NCBI RefSeq assembly: GCF_002975275.1
Contig: NZ_PCOQ01000015.1
Span: forward strand, 62,001-126,000
Source: Achromobacter sp. MYb9
Lineage (GTDB): Bacteria > Pseudomonadota > Gammaproteobacteria > Burkholderiales > Burkholderiaceae_B
DNA length: 64,000 nucleotides
Reading direction: 5' to 3'
Shown: positions 50,927 through 58,838 of the stretch, piece after piece
How positions within the stretch are numbered: position 1 is the stretch's first letter
Layout of the letters: each line of letters starts with the position of its first letter
Notes under the pieces: model-generated
Seen by the model: the letters and a program-made list of their open reading frames with translations, nothing else
Told to the model about the DNA's origin: nothing
Database searches by the model: none
Position numbers and translations under genes: made by a program

Positions 50927-52510
50927 TTAGTGGGGCTTGGCATGCGCCTGCGTGTGAGATGCGGGGCGTGCATGCATCTGGTCCACGCGCAGGCCGTCCC
51001 GCCGGGTTACCTCGAACGCCCAGCCATGCAGAGGGATGGTGTCTCCGGCGTCAGGGATCCGGCCGACGGCGCGCAACAGGCAACCTGCCAGCGTGGCGTC
51101 GGGATAGTCCTCGGCCAGCGCCGGGGCATTCAACAGCCTCGCCGCCTCCCCGATCGACAAACGCCCTTCCAGCAGCCACGAACCGTCCGACAATTGCAGG
51201 GCTTCCGGCTGGTCGTCGCTATGCTCGGGCAAGTCGCCCGCCACCGCCGTCAGCACGTCCATCGGCGTCACGAGACCTTCGCAGACGCCGTGTTCGTCCA
51301 CCACGATCAGCATGTGGTCGCGCGAGGCGCGCAGCTCATCCAGCACTTTCAGCACCGGCGTCGTTTCCATGACATAGCGCGGTTCACGCGCCAGCTCAAC
51401 CAAGTCGATCGGACCCGGGTTCTGCAGCAACGGCAGCACTTCCTTGAAATGCACCACGCCCAGCACGTTGGACGCCTCGCCGGCGCACAGCGGCAGGCGT
51501 GAGTGGCCGGTGGCGAACTTGCGCACGATGACGTCGGGCGCGTCCGACACATCCAACCACGTCATGTCGCCGCGCGGCACCATGATCGAGCGGACATCAT
51601 GCACGCCAATCGACAGCACGCGCTCGATCATCGAACTTTCTTCAGGCGCAAAGGCGGGTTCGTCGCCCGCGCTGTCGACCAGCGCCACCACGTCGTCGGC
51701 TTGATGCCCCGGCTGGCCCGCCCGGCCAGCACGCAGCAGGCGCAACACGGCTTGGGCGGTGCGTTGGCGGCGCCCCAGCGCGTGCGTGCCGCGGGCGCGG
51801 TTGCGGCGGGCCAACTGATTGCACAACTCGATCAGAATCGAGAAGCCGATGGCGGCATACAGATAGCCCTTCGGCACGTGGAAGCCCAGGCCTTCGGCCA
51901 CCAGGCTGAAACCGATCATCAGCAAGAGGCCCAGGCAAAGGATCACGACCGTCGGATGGCGCCCCACGAATGCCATCAGCGGACGGCTGGCCACCATCAT
52001 GACGGCCATCGCGACAACGACCGCGATCATCATGATGCTCAGGTCCTGGACCATGCCCACCGCAGTAATGACGGAGTCCAGCGAGAACACGGCATCCAGC
52101 ACGACGATCTGCAGGATCACCTGCCAGAACACGGCATGTTGCGGTTTCTGGCCGCCGTCGTGCGACGCGCTGCCTTCCACCCGTTCATGCAGTTCCATCG
52201 TGCCCTTGAACAGCAGGAACAGGCCACCCAGGATCAGGATCAGGTCGCGGCCGGAGATCTCGGCCCCCCACACCGTGAACAGCGGCGCCGTCAACGTGAC
52301 GACCCACGCAATACTGGCCAGCAGGCCCAGGCGCATCACCAGTGCCAGCGTCAAGCCGATCAGGCGCGCGCGATTGCGCTGCTCGGGCGGCAGTTTGTCG
52401 GCCAGGATGGCGATGAACACCAGGTTGTCGATGCCCAGAACAATTTCAAGAATGACCAGCGTCGCCAAGCCGAGCCAAGCGGTAGGGTCGTTCATCCAGT
52501 CGAAAATCAT
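50927..52510 (-). CDS. TerC-family membrane protein fused to CBS and CorC/HlyC domains
   Basis: The 527-residue protein combines a TerC-type membrane domain ([36 protein letters not shown], seven helices, residues 1-235) with paired CBS domains ([33 protein letters not shown], about 320-430) and a CorC_HlyC transporter-associated domain at the end. This is the YoaE layout; TerC relatives export manganese or calcium and CBS domains bind nucleotides. A long structured 5' region lies before it. It is followed 167 bases later by the DUF1254 gene. Confidence 0.93.
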   Translation of the reverse strand: MIFDWMNDPTAWLGLATLVILEIVLGIDNLVFIAILADKLPPEQRNRARLIGLTLALVMRLGLLASIAWVVTLTAPLFTVWGAEISGRDLILILGGLFLLFKGTMELHERVEGSASHDGGQKPQHAVFWQVILQIVVLDAVFSLDSVITAVGMVQDLSIMMIAVVVAMAVMMVASRPLMAFVGRHPTVVILCLGLLLMIGFSLVAEGLGFHVPKGYLYAAIGFSILIELCNQLARRNRARGTHALGRRQRTAQAVLRLLRAGRAGQPGHQADDVVALVDSAGDEPAFAPEESSMIERVLSIGVHDVRSIMVPRGDMTWLDVSDAPDVIVRKFATGHSRLPLCAGEASNVLGVVHFKEVLPLLQNPGPIDLVELAREPRYVMETTPVLKVLDELRASRDHMLIVVDEHGVCEGLVTPMDVLTAVAGDLPEHSDDQPEALQLSDGSWLLEGRLSIGEAARLLNAPALAEDYPDATLAGCLLRAVGRIPDAGDTIPLHGWAFEVTRRDGLRVDQMHARPASHTQAHAKPH

Positions 52511-52872
52511 CGTCGGTCCACGGTAAATGGGCGAGCGCGCACGGAGGCGCCGCCTTGCTGAAAAGGAGATGCGAGATCAAGCGTGGGGAGCCAGGCGAGT
52601 GGCGGTGGCGCACGGCATGCCAGCAACGGCGTTGCGGCGAGGGGCCGGGCCAAAGCGGCGTTCCGGAAACCGGACGCCAGGCAAAGAAGAGGAAGTGATG
52701 GCGGGCGCCGCGGCGCCCTGGTAGGAAGGGGGTCTTCGGTCATGGTGGGCGGAATTCGCGAGCTGCCCTTGGGGCAGCGCCAGCGCGTGAACACCGCCGT
52801 GCTCTCGTTCTTACAGGAACCTGAATATTACCTCAAACGCGCCGGAGCGCGAAGTACGGCGGCGTGCCGCTG
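52511..52872 (-). other. 362-bp 5' region of the TerC-CorC gene with hairpins
   Basis: No gene is supported. Perfect hairpins GCTGCCC-TTG-GGGCAGC (52762-52778) and GGGCGCC-GC-GGCGCCC (52703-52718) lie in it. A TAATAT -10-like hexamer on the minus strand (plus 52825-52830) would give a leader of about 300 bases. A manganese-type (yybP-ykoY) riboswitch consensus was not found. Confidence 0.5.
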
Positions 52873-53256
52873 CTAGCGTGGATCCGCGCCGCCGCCGGAA
52901 CCCGACGACGCGCCAGAGCCTGGCATGCCCGCGTTGTCGGGCGCACCGGTTTTACCGCCGGGCGTCTTCTGGCGGTCACGCGTATCCGCGTCGGGCTCCT
53001 TCTGCCCAGGCGCCGAATCCGGCTTGGACCCCATGCCCTTTTCTTCAGTCGAGGGCATTTTTTTCTCATCAGGCGTGCGAGCGCCCGGGACGGGTTTACC
53101 GATGGCGTTCGCGGGAGCCGTCTTCTCGTCCGGCGTAGGCATGGGTTGTGCTGGAGCGGCCGCTTGAGCAACCAGGGTCGTGCTGGTGGACTGCGCCCAG
53201 GCCTGCCACGGCAGGATTGCCAGGCCGAACAGCAGTAGCAGTTTGTGGCTTTTCAT
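52873..53256 (-). CDS. Secreted low-complexity Pro/Lys/Asp-rich protein
   Basis: The 127-residue product has a clear signal peptide (MKSHKLLLLFGLAILPWQAWAQ, cleavage near residue 22) and then a disordered segment made of repeats such as PTPDEKTAP and ARTPDEKKMP and a Gly/Ser/Ala-rich end. GGAGACAACC before ATG 53256 supports that start; a TTG at 53268 is unlikely. It is divergent from the dehydrogenase operon at 53372. Low complexity prevents assignment; it might be a small periplasmic or surface protein. Confidence 0.8.
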   Translation of the reverse strand: MKSHKLLLLFGLAILPWQAWAQSTSTTLVAQAAAPAQPMPTPDEKTAPANAIGKPVPGARTPDEKKMPSTEEKGMGSKPDSAPGQKEPDADTRDRQKTPGGKTGAPDNAGMPGSGASSGSGGGADPR

Positions 53257-53371
53257 GGTTGTCTCCAAATGGAAAACAGTGACAAACTAAGCGCCGACGG
53301 ATAACGAGTTGGTGCGGGATCTCTTTCACCCAGGGGCAAGTCGCGTGCCTGCCCCGATGCTGGAGTGATGC

Positions 53372-54178
53372 ATGAACGATCAACCCTCGGACGATCTTTC
53401 TCCTGACCCTCAACGACAGGACGACCCGCCAGCCCCCGGGCGGCGCGGCCTGCTCAAGGCCCTGGCCGTTGGGGTACCTGGCGCCGCCTGGGCCGTCACG
53501 GCCCGCAGCGCGCCCAGCGAAGCGCCCCCCGCGACGGGATCAGGCCAGGCGCCCCACCCCGCCGCCGCCTCGTCTCGCACCCTGACCTTTTTCAATGCCC
53601 AGGAAGCACGGGCGATGGATGCGATCGCTGCGCGCCTGATTCCGGCCGACGAATTGGGCCCGGGCGCCAAGGAGGCCGGCGTCACCCGGTTCCTGGATGG
53701 CCAGTTGGCCGGCGCCTGGGGCGCGGGCAGCCAGTTCTACCGCCAGGGCCCCTTCGAGAAAGGCACGCCGGAACAGGGTTACCAGTTGTCGTTCACGCCC
53801 GCCGAGATGATCCGGCGGGGTCTGGCCGCGCTGGATGCCGCCACCCGCAAGCAGGACGGCAAGCCCTTTGCCGAATTGGATGAAGCCAGACAGGACGCCT
53901 GGCTCCATGACCTGCAGGCAGGTAAACCGGATTTTTCACCGCTGCCTTCCGACGTGTTCTTCCAGGCCTTGCTGGACGCCACCATCGAAGGGTTCTTCTC
54001 CGACCCGCTGTATGGCGGCAATGCTGACATGGTCGGATGGAAGCTGGTGGGGTTTCCAGGCGCGTTCGCCTCGTTCTCCAACGACATCGAACGGCATGGC
54101 GTCATTTGGGCCGGCAAGCCCGTATCCATCGCGAACGCCACGGGACATACGATGAAGCCGGGAGACGGACATGGCTAA
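53372..54178 (+). CDS. Gluconate 2-dehydrogenase subunit 3 family protein (Tat-exported)
   Basis: The 268-residue protein has an N-terminal twin-arginine signal PGRRGLLKALAVGVPGAAWAV and the Gluconate_2-dh3 fold (FFNAQEARAMDAIAARLIPADELGPGAKEAGVTRFLDGQLAG, FFSDPLYGGNADMVGWKLVGFPG). This is the small subunit that chaperones and co-exports the GMC flavoprotein. It overlaps the flavoprotein gene by eight bases. The ribosome site TGGAGTGATGC lies before ATG 53372. It should reach the periplasm folded with its partner. Confidence 0.92.
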   Translation: MNDQPSDDLSPDPQRQDDPPAPGRRGLLKALAVGVPGAAWAVTARSAPSEAPPATGSGQAPHPAAASSRTLTFFNAQEARAMDAIAARLIPADELGPGAKEAGVTRFLDGQLAGAWGAGSQFYRQGPFEKGTPEQGYQLSFTPAEMIRRGLAALDAATRKQDGKPFAELDEARQDAWLHDLQAGKPDFSPLPSDVFFQALLDATIEGFFSDPLYGGNADMVGWKLVGFPGAFASFSNDIERHGVIWAGKPVSIANATGHTMKPGDGHG

Positions 54179-55937
54179 AACCTTACCCGCGGTAGACGTG
54201 GCGATCATCGGCGGCGGTTGGACAGGGTCCATCATCGGCAAGGAACTGGCCGCGGCCAAGCAGCGCGTGGTCGTGCTGGAGCGGGGCCAGCCCCGTTGGC
54301 CTTCGCCGGATTTCCAGGGGCCGAACGTCCACGATGAACTGAAATACACGCGCCGGCACGAACTGCACCAGGACGCCGCCACCGAAACGTTCACCTTCCG
54401 CAATAACACCGACCAGAAAGCCCTGCCGATGCGCCGCTGGCAGTTCGCTTATCCCGGCACGCATCTGGGCGGCGCGGGCAACCACTGGTCCGGCGCGTAC
54501 TACCGCTTCGATCCCACGGATTTCCGTATCCGCAGCCACTACACCGAGCGCTACGGCGCCGGCATCTTCGACAAGGAATTGACCTGTCAGGACTGGCCGC
54601 TGACGTATGACGAACTGGAGCCCTACTTCGACCGCTACGACTATCTGATCGGTGCGTCCGGACAGGCTGGAAACATCAAGGGGCAGAAGCAGGAAGGCGG
54701 CAATCCGTTCGAGCCGTGGCGGTCGCGGCCGTATCCGAATCCGCCCATGAAGGTGCCTTACGCACCGGCGCTATTCGGCGAGGCGGCCAAGAAGCTGGGC
54801 TACCACCCCTATGTTCAACCCTCCGCGCTCTGTACCCGGCCTTACGTGAATTCCGAAGGCCTGCACATGAGCGCCTGCGTCTACTGCGGGTTCTGTTCCA
54901 ACTTCGGCTGCGAACACTTCGCCAAGGCCTCGCCGCAGGTCTGTATCCTGCCGGTGGCGATGAAGATGGAGAACTTCGAAATCCGCACCGGCGCCCATGT
55001 CCTGCGCGTTGAGCTCACCCCGGATAAAAAGCGCGCGCGCGGCGTGACGTATGTGGACGCCGCCGGCGAAGAAGTCTTCCAACCGGCTGAAATCGTGGTG
55101 TTGTGCGCGTTCGGCATCAATAACGTGCGGCTGCTACTGCTCTCCGGCATCGGCAAACCCTATGACCCCGTCACGGACACCGGCGTCGTGGGCCGCAACT
55201 ACACGCACCAGACCACGTCGGGCGTGAACCTGTTCTTCGACGAATCGGTCAACATCAATCCCTTCATGGGCGCGGGCGCGGTGGCCGTCACCATGGATGA
55301 TTTCAGCGCCGACAATTTCGACCACGGTCCGCTGGGATTCGTAGGCGGCGGCTATCTGCAGATCCAGGTCGTCAGCGGCGCACCGATCGGCTACCACCCC
55401 ACGCCCAAGGGCACGCCCTCGTGGGGCGCCGACTGGAAAAAGGCGGTCAAGCGCTACTACAACCATTCCGCGTCCATCACCATCACGGGTTCCGCCCAGC
55501 CCTGGCGTGGCGGCTACCTGAGCCTGGACCCGACCTACAAGGACGCCTGGGGGCTGCCGCTGCTACGCGTCACCTATGATTTTCCGGACAACGACATCCG
55601 GATGTCGGCCTTCCTGACCAGCAAGGGCGATGAGATCGGACGCGCGATGAAAGGGATTGCGCGCACCGAACCGGGCCCACGCAAACGTCCGTTCTCGGCC
55701 ACCGCCTACCAGTCCACGCATTTGACCGGAGGCGCGGCCATGGGCGACAACCCCGACACCAGCGTCGTCAACCGGTACGGGCAAAGCTGGGACGTGCCCA
55801 ATGTGTTCGTGACGGGCGCGGCGTTGTTTCCGCAGAATTCGGGCTACAACCCAACAGGCACCGTGGGCGCGACCGCCTACTGGATCGTCGAAAAAATCAA
55901 GGCGGACTATCTGCGTTCGCCGGGGCGGCTGGTGTGA
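54171..55937 (+). CDS. GMC-family FAD oxidoreductase (membrane-bound alcohol/sugar dehydrogenase large subunit)
   Basis: The 588-residue flavoprotein begins with the FAD-binding VDVAIIGGGWTGSIIGKELAAA (residues 5-25), has GTHLGGAGNHWSGAYYR, a Cys-rich insert YCGFCSNFGC, and the C-terminal GMC signature with catalytic H517 (STHLTGGAAMG) and N560 (NSGYNPTG). It resembles the large subunit of gluconate, 2-keto-gluconate, sorbitol or related periplasmic dehydrogenases. It lacks its own signal and would ride on the Tat signal of subunit 3. The substrate is not identifiable from sequence alone. Confidence 0.93.
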   Translation: MAKTLPAVDVAIIGGGWTGSIIGKELAAAKQRVVVLERGQPRWPSPDFQGPNVHDELKYTRRHELHQDAATETFTFRNNTDQKALPMRRWQFAYPGTHLGGAGNHWSGAYYRFDPTDFRIRSHYTERYGAGIFDKELTCQDWPLTYDELEPYFDRYDYLIGASGQAGNIKGQKQEGGNPFEPWRSRPYPNPPMKVPYAPALFGEAAKKLGYHPYVQPSALCTRPYVNSEGLHMSACVYCGFCSNFGCEHFAKASPQVCILPVAMKMENFEIRTGAHVLRVELTPDKKRARGVTYVDAAGEEVFQPAEIVVLCAFGINNVRLLLLSGIGKPYDPVTDTGVVGRNYTHQTTSGVNLFFDESVNINPFMGAGAVAVTMDDFSADNFDHGPLGFVGGGYLQIQVVSGAPIGYHPTPKGTPSWGADWKKAVKRYYNHSASITITGSAQPWRGGYLSLDPTYKDAWGLPLLRVTYDFPDNDIRMSAFLTSKGDEIGRAMKGIARTEPGPRKRPFSATAYQSTHLTGGAAMGDNPDTSVVNRYGQSWDVPNVFVTGAALFPQNSGYNPTGTVGATAYWIVEKIKADYLRSPGRLV

Positions 55938-55939
55938 TC

Positions 55940-56833
55940 ATGATCGAACATCGCAAAGGCATCACCATCGCGGTCCTGCTGATCATGGCGCCGCCGCTTG
56001 TCACGCTGATCGCCACCGCGCATCAGATGATCGGCACGGGCGGCGAAGGCCTGATCCGCGCTAGTGCCGTCATCGCGCCGCCGGCCCCGCCGACCGCATC
56101 CAAACCGGCGGCGCCAGCCAACACGCCCGCTCCCGCCACGGCTGCCGCTCCGGCCTCGCCCGCCGCTGCCCCCGCTGCCGCAGCGCCGGTACCTGGCCGC
56201 AGCGCGCTGGATTTCAGCGCGTCGCGTCCCGACTGGGAAGGATTCTTGCGCGGTGCCGACCCGGAAGCCGGCAAGCAACTGGCCGCCAACGGAAAGCCCG
56301 GGGCGGGTGTGCAGGCTTGCATTGCCTGCCACGGTCCGGCGGGCATCACGCCTACTGGCGGCATCTTTCCGAATCTGGCCGGCCTGAGCCGCGAGTATCT
56401 GGCCAAACAGCTGGCCGACTTCCGTAGCGGAACGCGGGTCCAGCCGCTGATGAACACCGTGGCGCGCGCGCTGACTGAACAGGAGATTGGCCAGGTGGCA
56501 GCCTATTACGGCACCTTGGCCGGCCCGCCGATGCACGTGGGCGAATTCGGCGGCGACGCGGCGCGCAAGCTGGATCTGCAAGGCGACGGCGCGCGGGCGC
56601 TACCTGCTTGTGCCAACTGCCATGGACTGCGCGGCATGGGCGAAGGCCCCTTGCTGCCCAGACTGGCCGGCCAATCCAAAGAGTATTTCACGGACCAGAT
56701 GAATGCCTTTCGCAATGGCTCACGCCAGAACGACGATGTGGGCGTGATGCGCGCGTTCTCGCAGCGCCTGACCGAAAGCGAAATCGAGGCGCTGGCGCTG
56801 TATTACGCCGGGCCGCCGCCGAAGCCGAAGTGA
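55940..56833 (+). CDS. Membrane-anchored diheme cytochrome c
   Basis: The 297-residue protein has an N-terminal membrane anchor (ITIAVLLIMAPPLVTLIATAH, residues 8-28), an Ala/Pro-rich linker (about 45-88) and two cytochrome c domains with heme motifs CIACH (127-131) and CANCH (224-228). It would pass electrons from the GMC dehydrogenase to the respiratory chain; related complexes usually carry three hemes, so two is fewer. A GTG at 55934 overlapping the previous stop is an alternative start. It ends the operon 53372-56833. Confidence 0.92.
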   Translation: MIEHRKGITIAVLLIMAPPLVTLIATAHQMIGTGGEGLIRASAVIAPPAPPTASKPAAPANTPAPATAAAPASPAAAPAAAAPVPGRSALDFSASRPDWEGFLRGADPEAGKQLAANGKPGAGVQACIACHGPAGITPTGGIFPNLAGLSREYLAKQLADFRSGTRVQPLMNTVARALTEQEIGQVAAYYGTLAGPPMHVGEFGGDAARKLDLQGDGARALPACANCHGLRGMGEGPLLPRLAGQSKEYFTDQMNAFRNGSRQNDDVGVMRAFSQRLTESEIEALALYYAGPPPKPK

Positions 56834-56880
56834 TGACCGTCCGCGCCGCGCGACCCGCGGGGCGGACAAATTTTCCTGGT

Positions 56881-56905
56881 GTTTACCCTAAGTAAACGCT
56901 ATACT
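56881..56905 (+). promoter_or_regulatory. Promoter with operator dyad for the MgtC operon
   Basis: The dyad GTTTAC-CCTAA-GTAAAC (56881-56897) sits just before TATACT (56900-56905), taking the place of a good -35 box. Such placement suggests an activator-dependent promoter or a repressor covering the start region. Confidence 0.5.
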
Positions 56906-56983
56906 CGCGGCACTTCCAACCACCTAGAGATCACTGTGGACAACGACGGATGTAGTCGAAAACCGACTGCTCGCGCCGCTTGA

Positions 56984-57023
56984 CGCAGGATCCGCGGAAT
57001 CCCTCTTCCGCGTGAGTCCTGCG
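56984..57023 (+). ncRNA. Two-tier hairpin in the MgtC leader (candidate RNA element)
   Basis: Arms CGCAGGA/TCCTGCG (56984-56990, 57017-57023) enclose arms CGCGGAA/TTCCGCG (56993-56999, 57006-57012) with a TCCCTC loop, giving 14 perfect pairs in a 40-base stem with a small internal asymmetry. No T-tract follows, so it is a leader element or an attenuator rather than a simple terminator. Confidence 0.45.
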
Positions 57024-57167
57024 ATCAGCCAGGACTTGGGCTTTCAGCCCCTCTTCCCCTACAGCTTACCGACACGATATGCGGGCCTTGTTGCGCGCGT
57101 GCCATACCGGTTAAGCGGCGCATGCCTGTGGACCTTCCACCGTACTCCCCTGTCAAGGAGACGACCC

Positions 57168-57569
57168 ATGCGTATCAAGAAATTCTTCCCGTTCCTGGAC
57201 CGGGCCCACGACGCCCGCGCGATCCAGCCTGCCGGCGGCGGCGGCTCTCCCGCGCTGCGCGCCATGCCGGCGCGCGCGCCCGTCACGCCGCTTTATCAAT
57301 TCACCATCGTCAGCCTTGGCGCCACGCTGAACACGCTGCGCAAACAGCTGTACTACGAACTGCAGGCGCTGGACCTGCGCGTGGTCGCGGTGCGGATTTC
57401 GCGCGTCGACTCCGACCAGTTGGCGTCCACGGTCGTCACGCTGCATTGCCCGCCGCATCTGCGCGGCTTGCTCAACGCCGTCGCCCTGCGCCTGGGCCAA
57501 AGCCCCGACGTGCGCCGCGTGCATTGGGAAAACGAAGGCGGCGCCTCCATCGCCGTGCTGCCGGCCTGA
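57168..57569 (+). CDS. ACT-like small protein upstream of mgtC
   Basis: The 133-residue product has a basic start (MRIKKFFPFLD), a disordered Gly/Ala/Pro segment and, from about residue 42, an alpha/beta region (LYQFTIVSLGATLNTLRKQLYYELQALDLRVVAVRISRVDSDQLASTVVTLHCP) with the pattern of an ACT domain. It resembles the cytoplasmic tail of MgtC-family proteins. TCAAGGAGACGACCC is a strong ribosome site. It is followed by mgtC 59 bases on, so it may be a detached sensor for that membrane protein. Confidence 0.78.
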   Translation: MRIKKFFPFLDRAHDARAIQPAGGGGSPALRAMPARAPVTPLYQFTIVSLGATLNTLRKQLYYELQALDLRVVAVRISRVDSDQLASTVVTLHCPPHLRGLLNAVALRLGQSPDVRRVHWENEGGASIAVLPA

Positions 57570-57628
57570 ACGGCGGGCCTCTGGCAAGCCCGCCGGCCAC
57601 ACCCTATAAGCTGAAAAGGGGAATAACC

Positions 57629-58342
57629 ATGAAGAACTTCGAGAACATCCAATTCCTGACGTTGGCCAATACGCTCGTCAGCCTCATGACCGCCTTCGTG
57701 CTGGGCTCGATCGTCGGATTCGAACGCCAGTTCCGCCAACGCACCGCAGGGCTGCGCACGAACGTGCTGGTCGCGGTGGGCGCCGCCATCTTCGTCGACA
57801 TGGCGTTCCGGATCGGCGGCGCGGACGGCGGCGCGCGCGTCATCTCTTATGTGGTGTCGGGCGTGGGCTTCCTGGGCGCTGGCGCGATCATGCGTGAAGG
57901 CGGCAGCATCCGCGGGTTGAACACCGCCGCCACGTTGTGGGGCTCGGCCGCCATCGGCGCCTGCGCGGGAGCATCGCTGATGCTGGAAGCCGTGGCCGCC
58001 ACGGCTTTCGTGCTGGCGGCCAACACCCTGCTGCGGCCCGTGGTCAGCTACGTGAATCGTCAGCCGCTGGATTCGCAGACCACGGAAGTCACCAACGTGA
58101 TCCACGTCATTACAAACCTGGAACACCGCCAGGCCGCGATGACCGTGCTGGAAGACGTGCTGGAGGCCGAACAGCTGCCATTGTCGGAATTGAAAATCGA
58201 CCAGTTTGGCGAGAACGAAGTCGAAATCGAAGCCGCGCTCAGCGAAGCGTCCGTCGATGAGCTTGACCTGGACCGCGTCACCGCAAGCATCGCCGCATCG
58301 CCCGCCGTGCGTACCGCGTTCTGGGCCGCCCGCACCGTGTGA
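57629..58342 (+). CDS. MgtC/SapB-family membrane protein
   Basis: The 237-residue protein has five helices with the MgtC signatures FVLGSIVGFERQFRQRTAGLRTNVLVAVGAAIF and YVVSGVGFLGAGAIMREGGSIRGLNTAATLWGSAAIG, then an ACT-like cytoplasmic tail (TTEVTNVIHVITNLEHRQAAMTVLEDVLEA). MgtC modulates the F-type ATPase and magnesium homeostasis and supports virulence in intracellular pathogens. AAAAGGGGAATAACC is a strong ribosome site. With the ACT-like gene and structured leader before it, regulation by magnesium or acid is plausible. Confidence 0.92.
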   Translation: MKNFENIQFLTLANTLVSLMTAFVLGSIVGFERQFRQRTAGLRTNVLVAVGAAIFVDMAFRIGGADGGARVISYVVSGVGFLGAGAIMREGGSIRGLNTAATLWGSAAIGACAGASLMLEAVAATAFVLAANTLLRPVVSYVNRQPLDSQTTEVTNVIHVITNLEHRQAAMTVLEDVLEAEQLPLSELKIDQFGENEVEIEAALSEASVDELDLDRVTASIAASPAVRTAFWAARTV

Positions 58343-58388
58343 CCCCTCGGGACGATCAGCGCGAAACGCACTAGAATGGGCGCCGACC

Positions 58389-58790
58389 ATGCGCCTCTCC
58401 CTGACGACCTTGAACCGTGGCAACGCCGGCCTTTGGCTGGTGTTGATGCTGTTCGTGCTGAAGGCGATGGTGCCGCAGGGTTTCATGCCCGCCACGCAAA
58501 GCGGCACGCTGATCCAGTTGTGTTCGGCCGCCGGCCCCATCTGGGTGGCCGGTCCGTCCAGGCAGGACAACGCGCCCGACGAGCGGCACGCAGCGCAAGC
58601 CGCCACCTGCCCGGTCGGCATGGCACTTGCCGCCGTCGCGCTGCCGCCCTCGCCCGTCGTGCTGTCGGCGGCGTTGGCCGTCATGGCGCATCCCCTGGCC
58701 GCGCGGGCCCCGCCCGGCCCCGTCCACGCGTCCATCACAGGCGCCCCACTCGGCGCCCGCGCGCCACCCCTGCTCCCGGTATTTCGCTAA
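58389..58790 (+). CDS. DUF2946-like membrane/secreted small protein
   Basis: The 133-residue product has an N-terminal hydrophobic segment (GLWLVLMLFVLKAMVPQGFMPA), two Cys (LIQLCSAAGP, AATCPVGMALA) and a Pro/Ala-rich hydrophobic second half. This is the pattern of DUF2946 proteins, often encoded just before TonB-dependent receptors, as here (48 bases). A metal-related role, for instance copper, is suspected for the family but not proven. TAGAAT at 58372-58377 may be its -10 box. Confidence 0.75.
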   Translation: MRLSLTTLNRGNAGLWLVLMLFVLKAMVPQGFMPATQSGTLIQLCSAAGPIWVAGPSRQDNAPDERHAAQAATCPVGMALAAVALPPSPVVLSAALAVMAHPLAARAPPGPVHASITGAPLGARAPPLLPVFR

Positions 58791-58838
58791 ACCCTGCGCC
58801 GCCTGCGCGCGGCAACCCTTAGCTTACCGAGAGCACTC

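Larger units (their letters stand above)
56834..57167 (+). other. 334-bp structured leader before the ACT-like / MgtC genes
   Basis: No gene is supported. GTTTAC-N5-GTAAAC (56881-56897) precedes a TATACT -10 box (56900-56905) with a poor -35. Downstream are AGTCG/CGACT (56954-56968), a long hairpin with outer arms CGCAGGA (56984-56990) and TCCTGCG (57017-57023) and inner arms CGCGGAA (56993-56999) and TTCCGCG (57006-57012), and GGGCT-TTC-AGCCC (57038-57050). The leader would be about 255 bases. Confidence 0.6.

Noticed and set aside
52511-52872. Manganese (yybP-ykoY) riboswitch before the TerC gene
   Set aside because: Expected because of the gene family, but the conserved GGGGAGTAG-type segments were not seen on the coding strand; a GGGGAG occurs only on the opposite strand.
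58343-58838. Fur box for the TonB-dependent receptor
   Set aside because: No GATAATGATWATCATTATC-like sequence was found before the DUF2946 gene or in the gap before the receptor gene.
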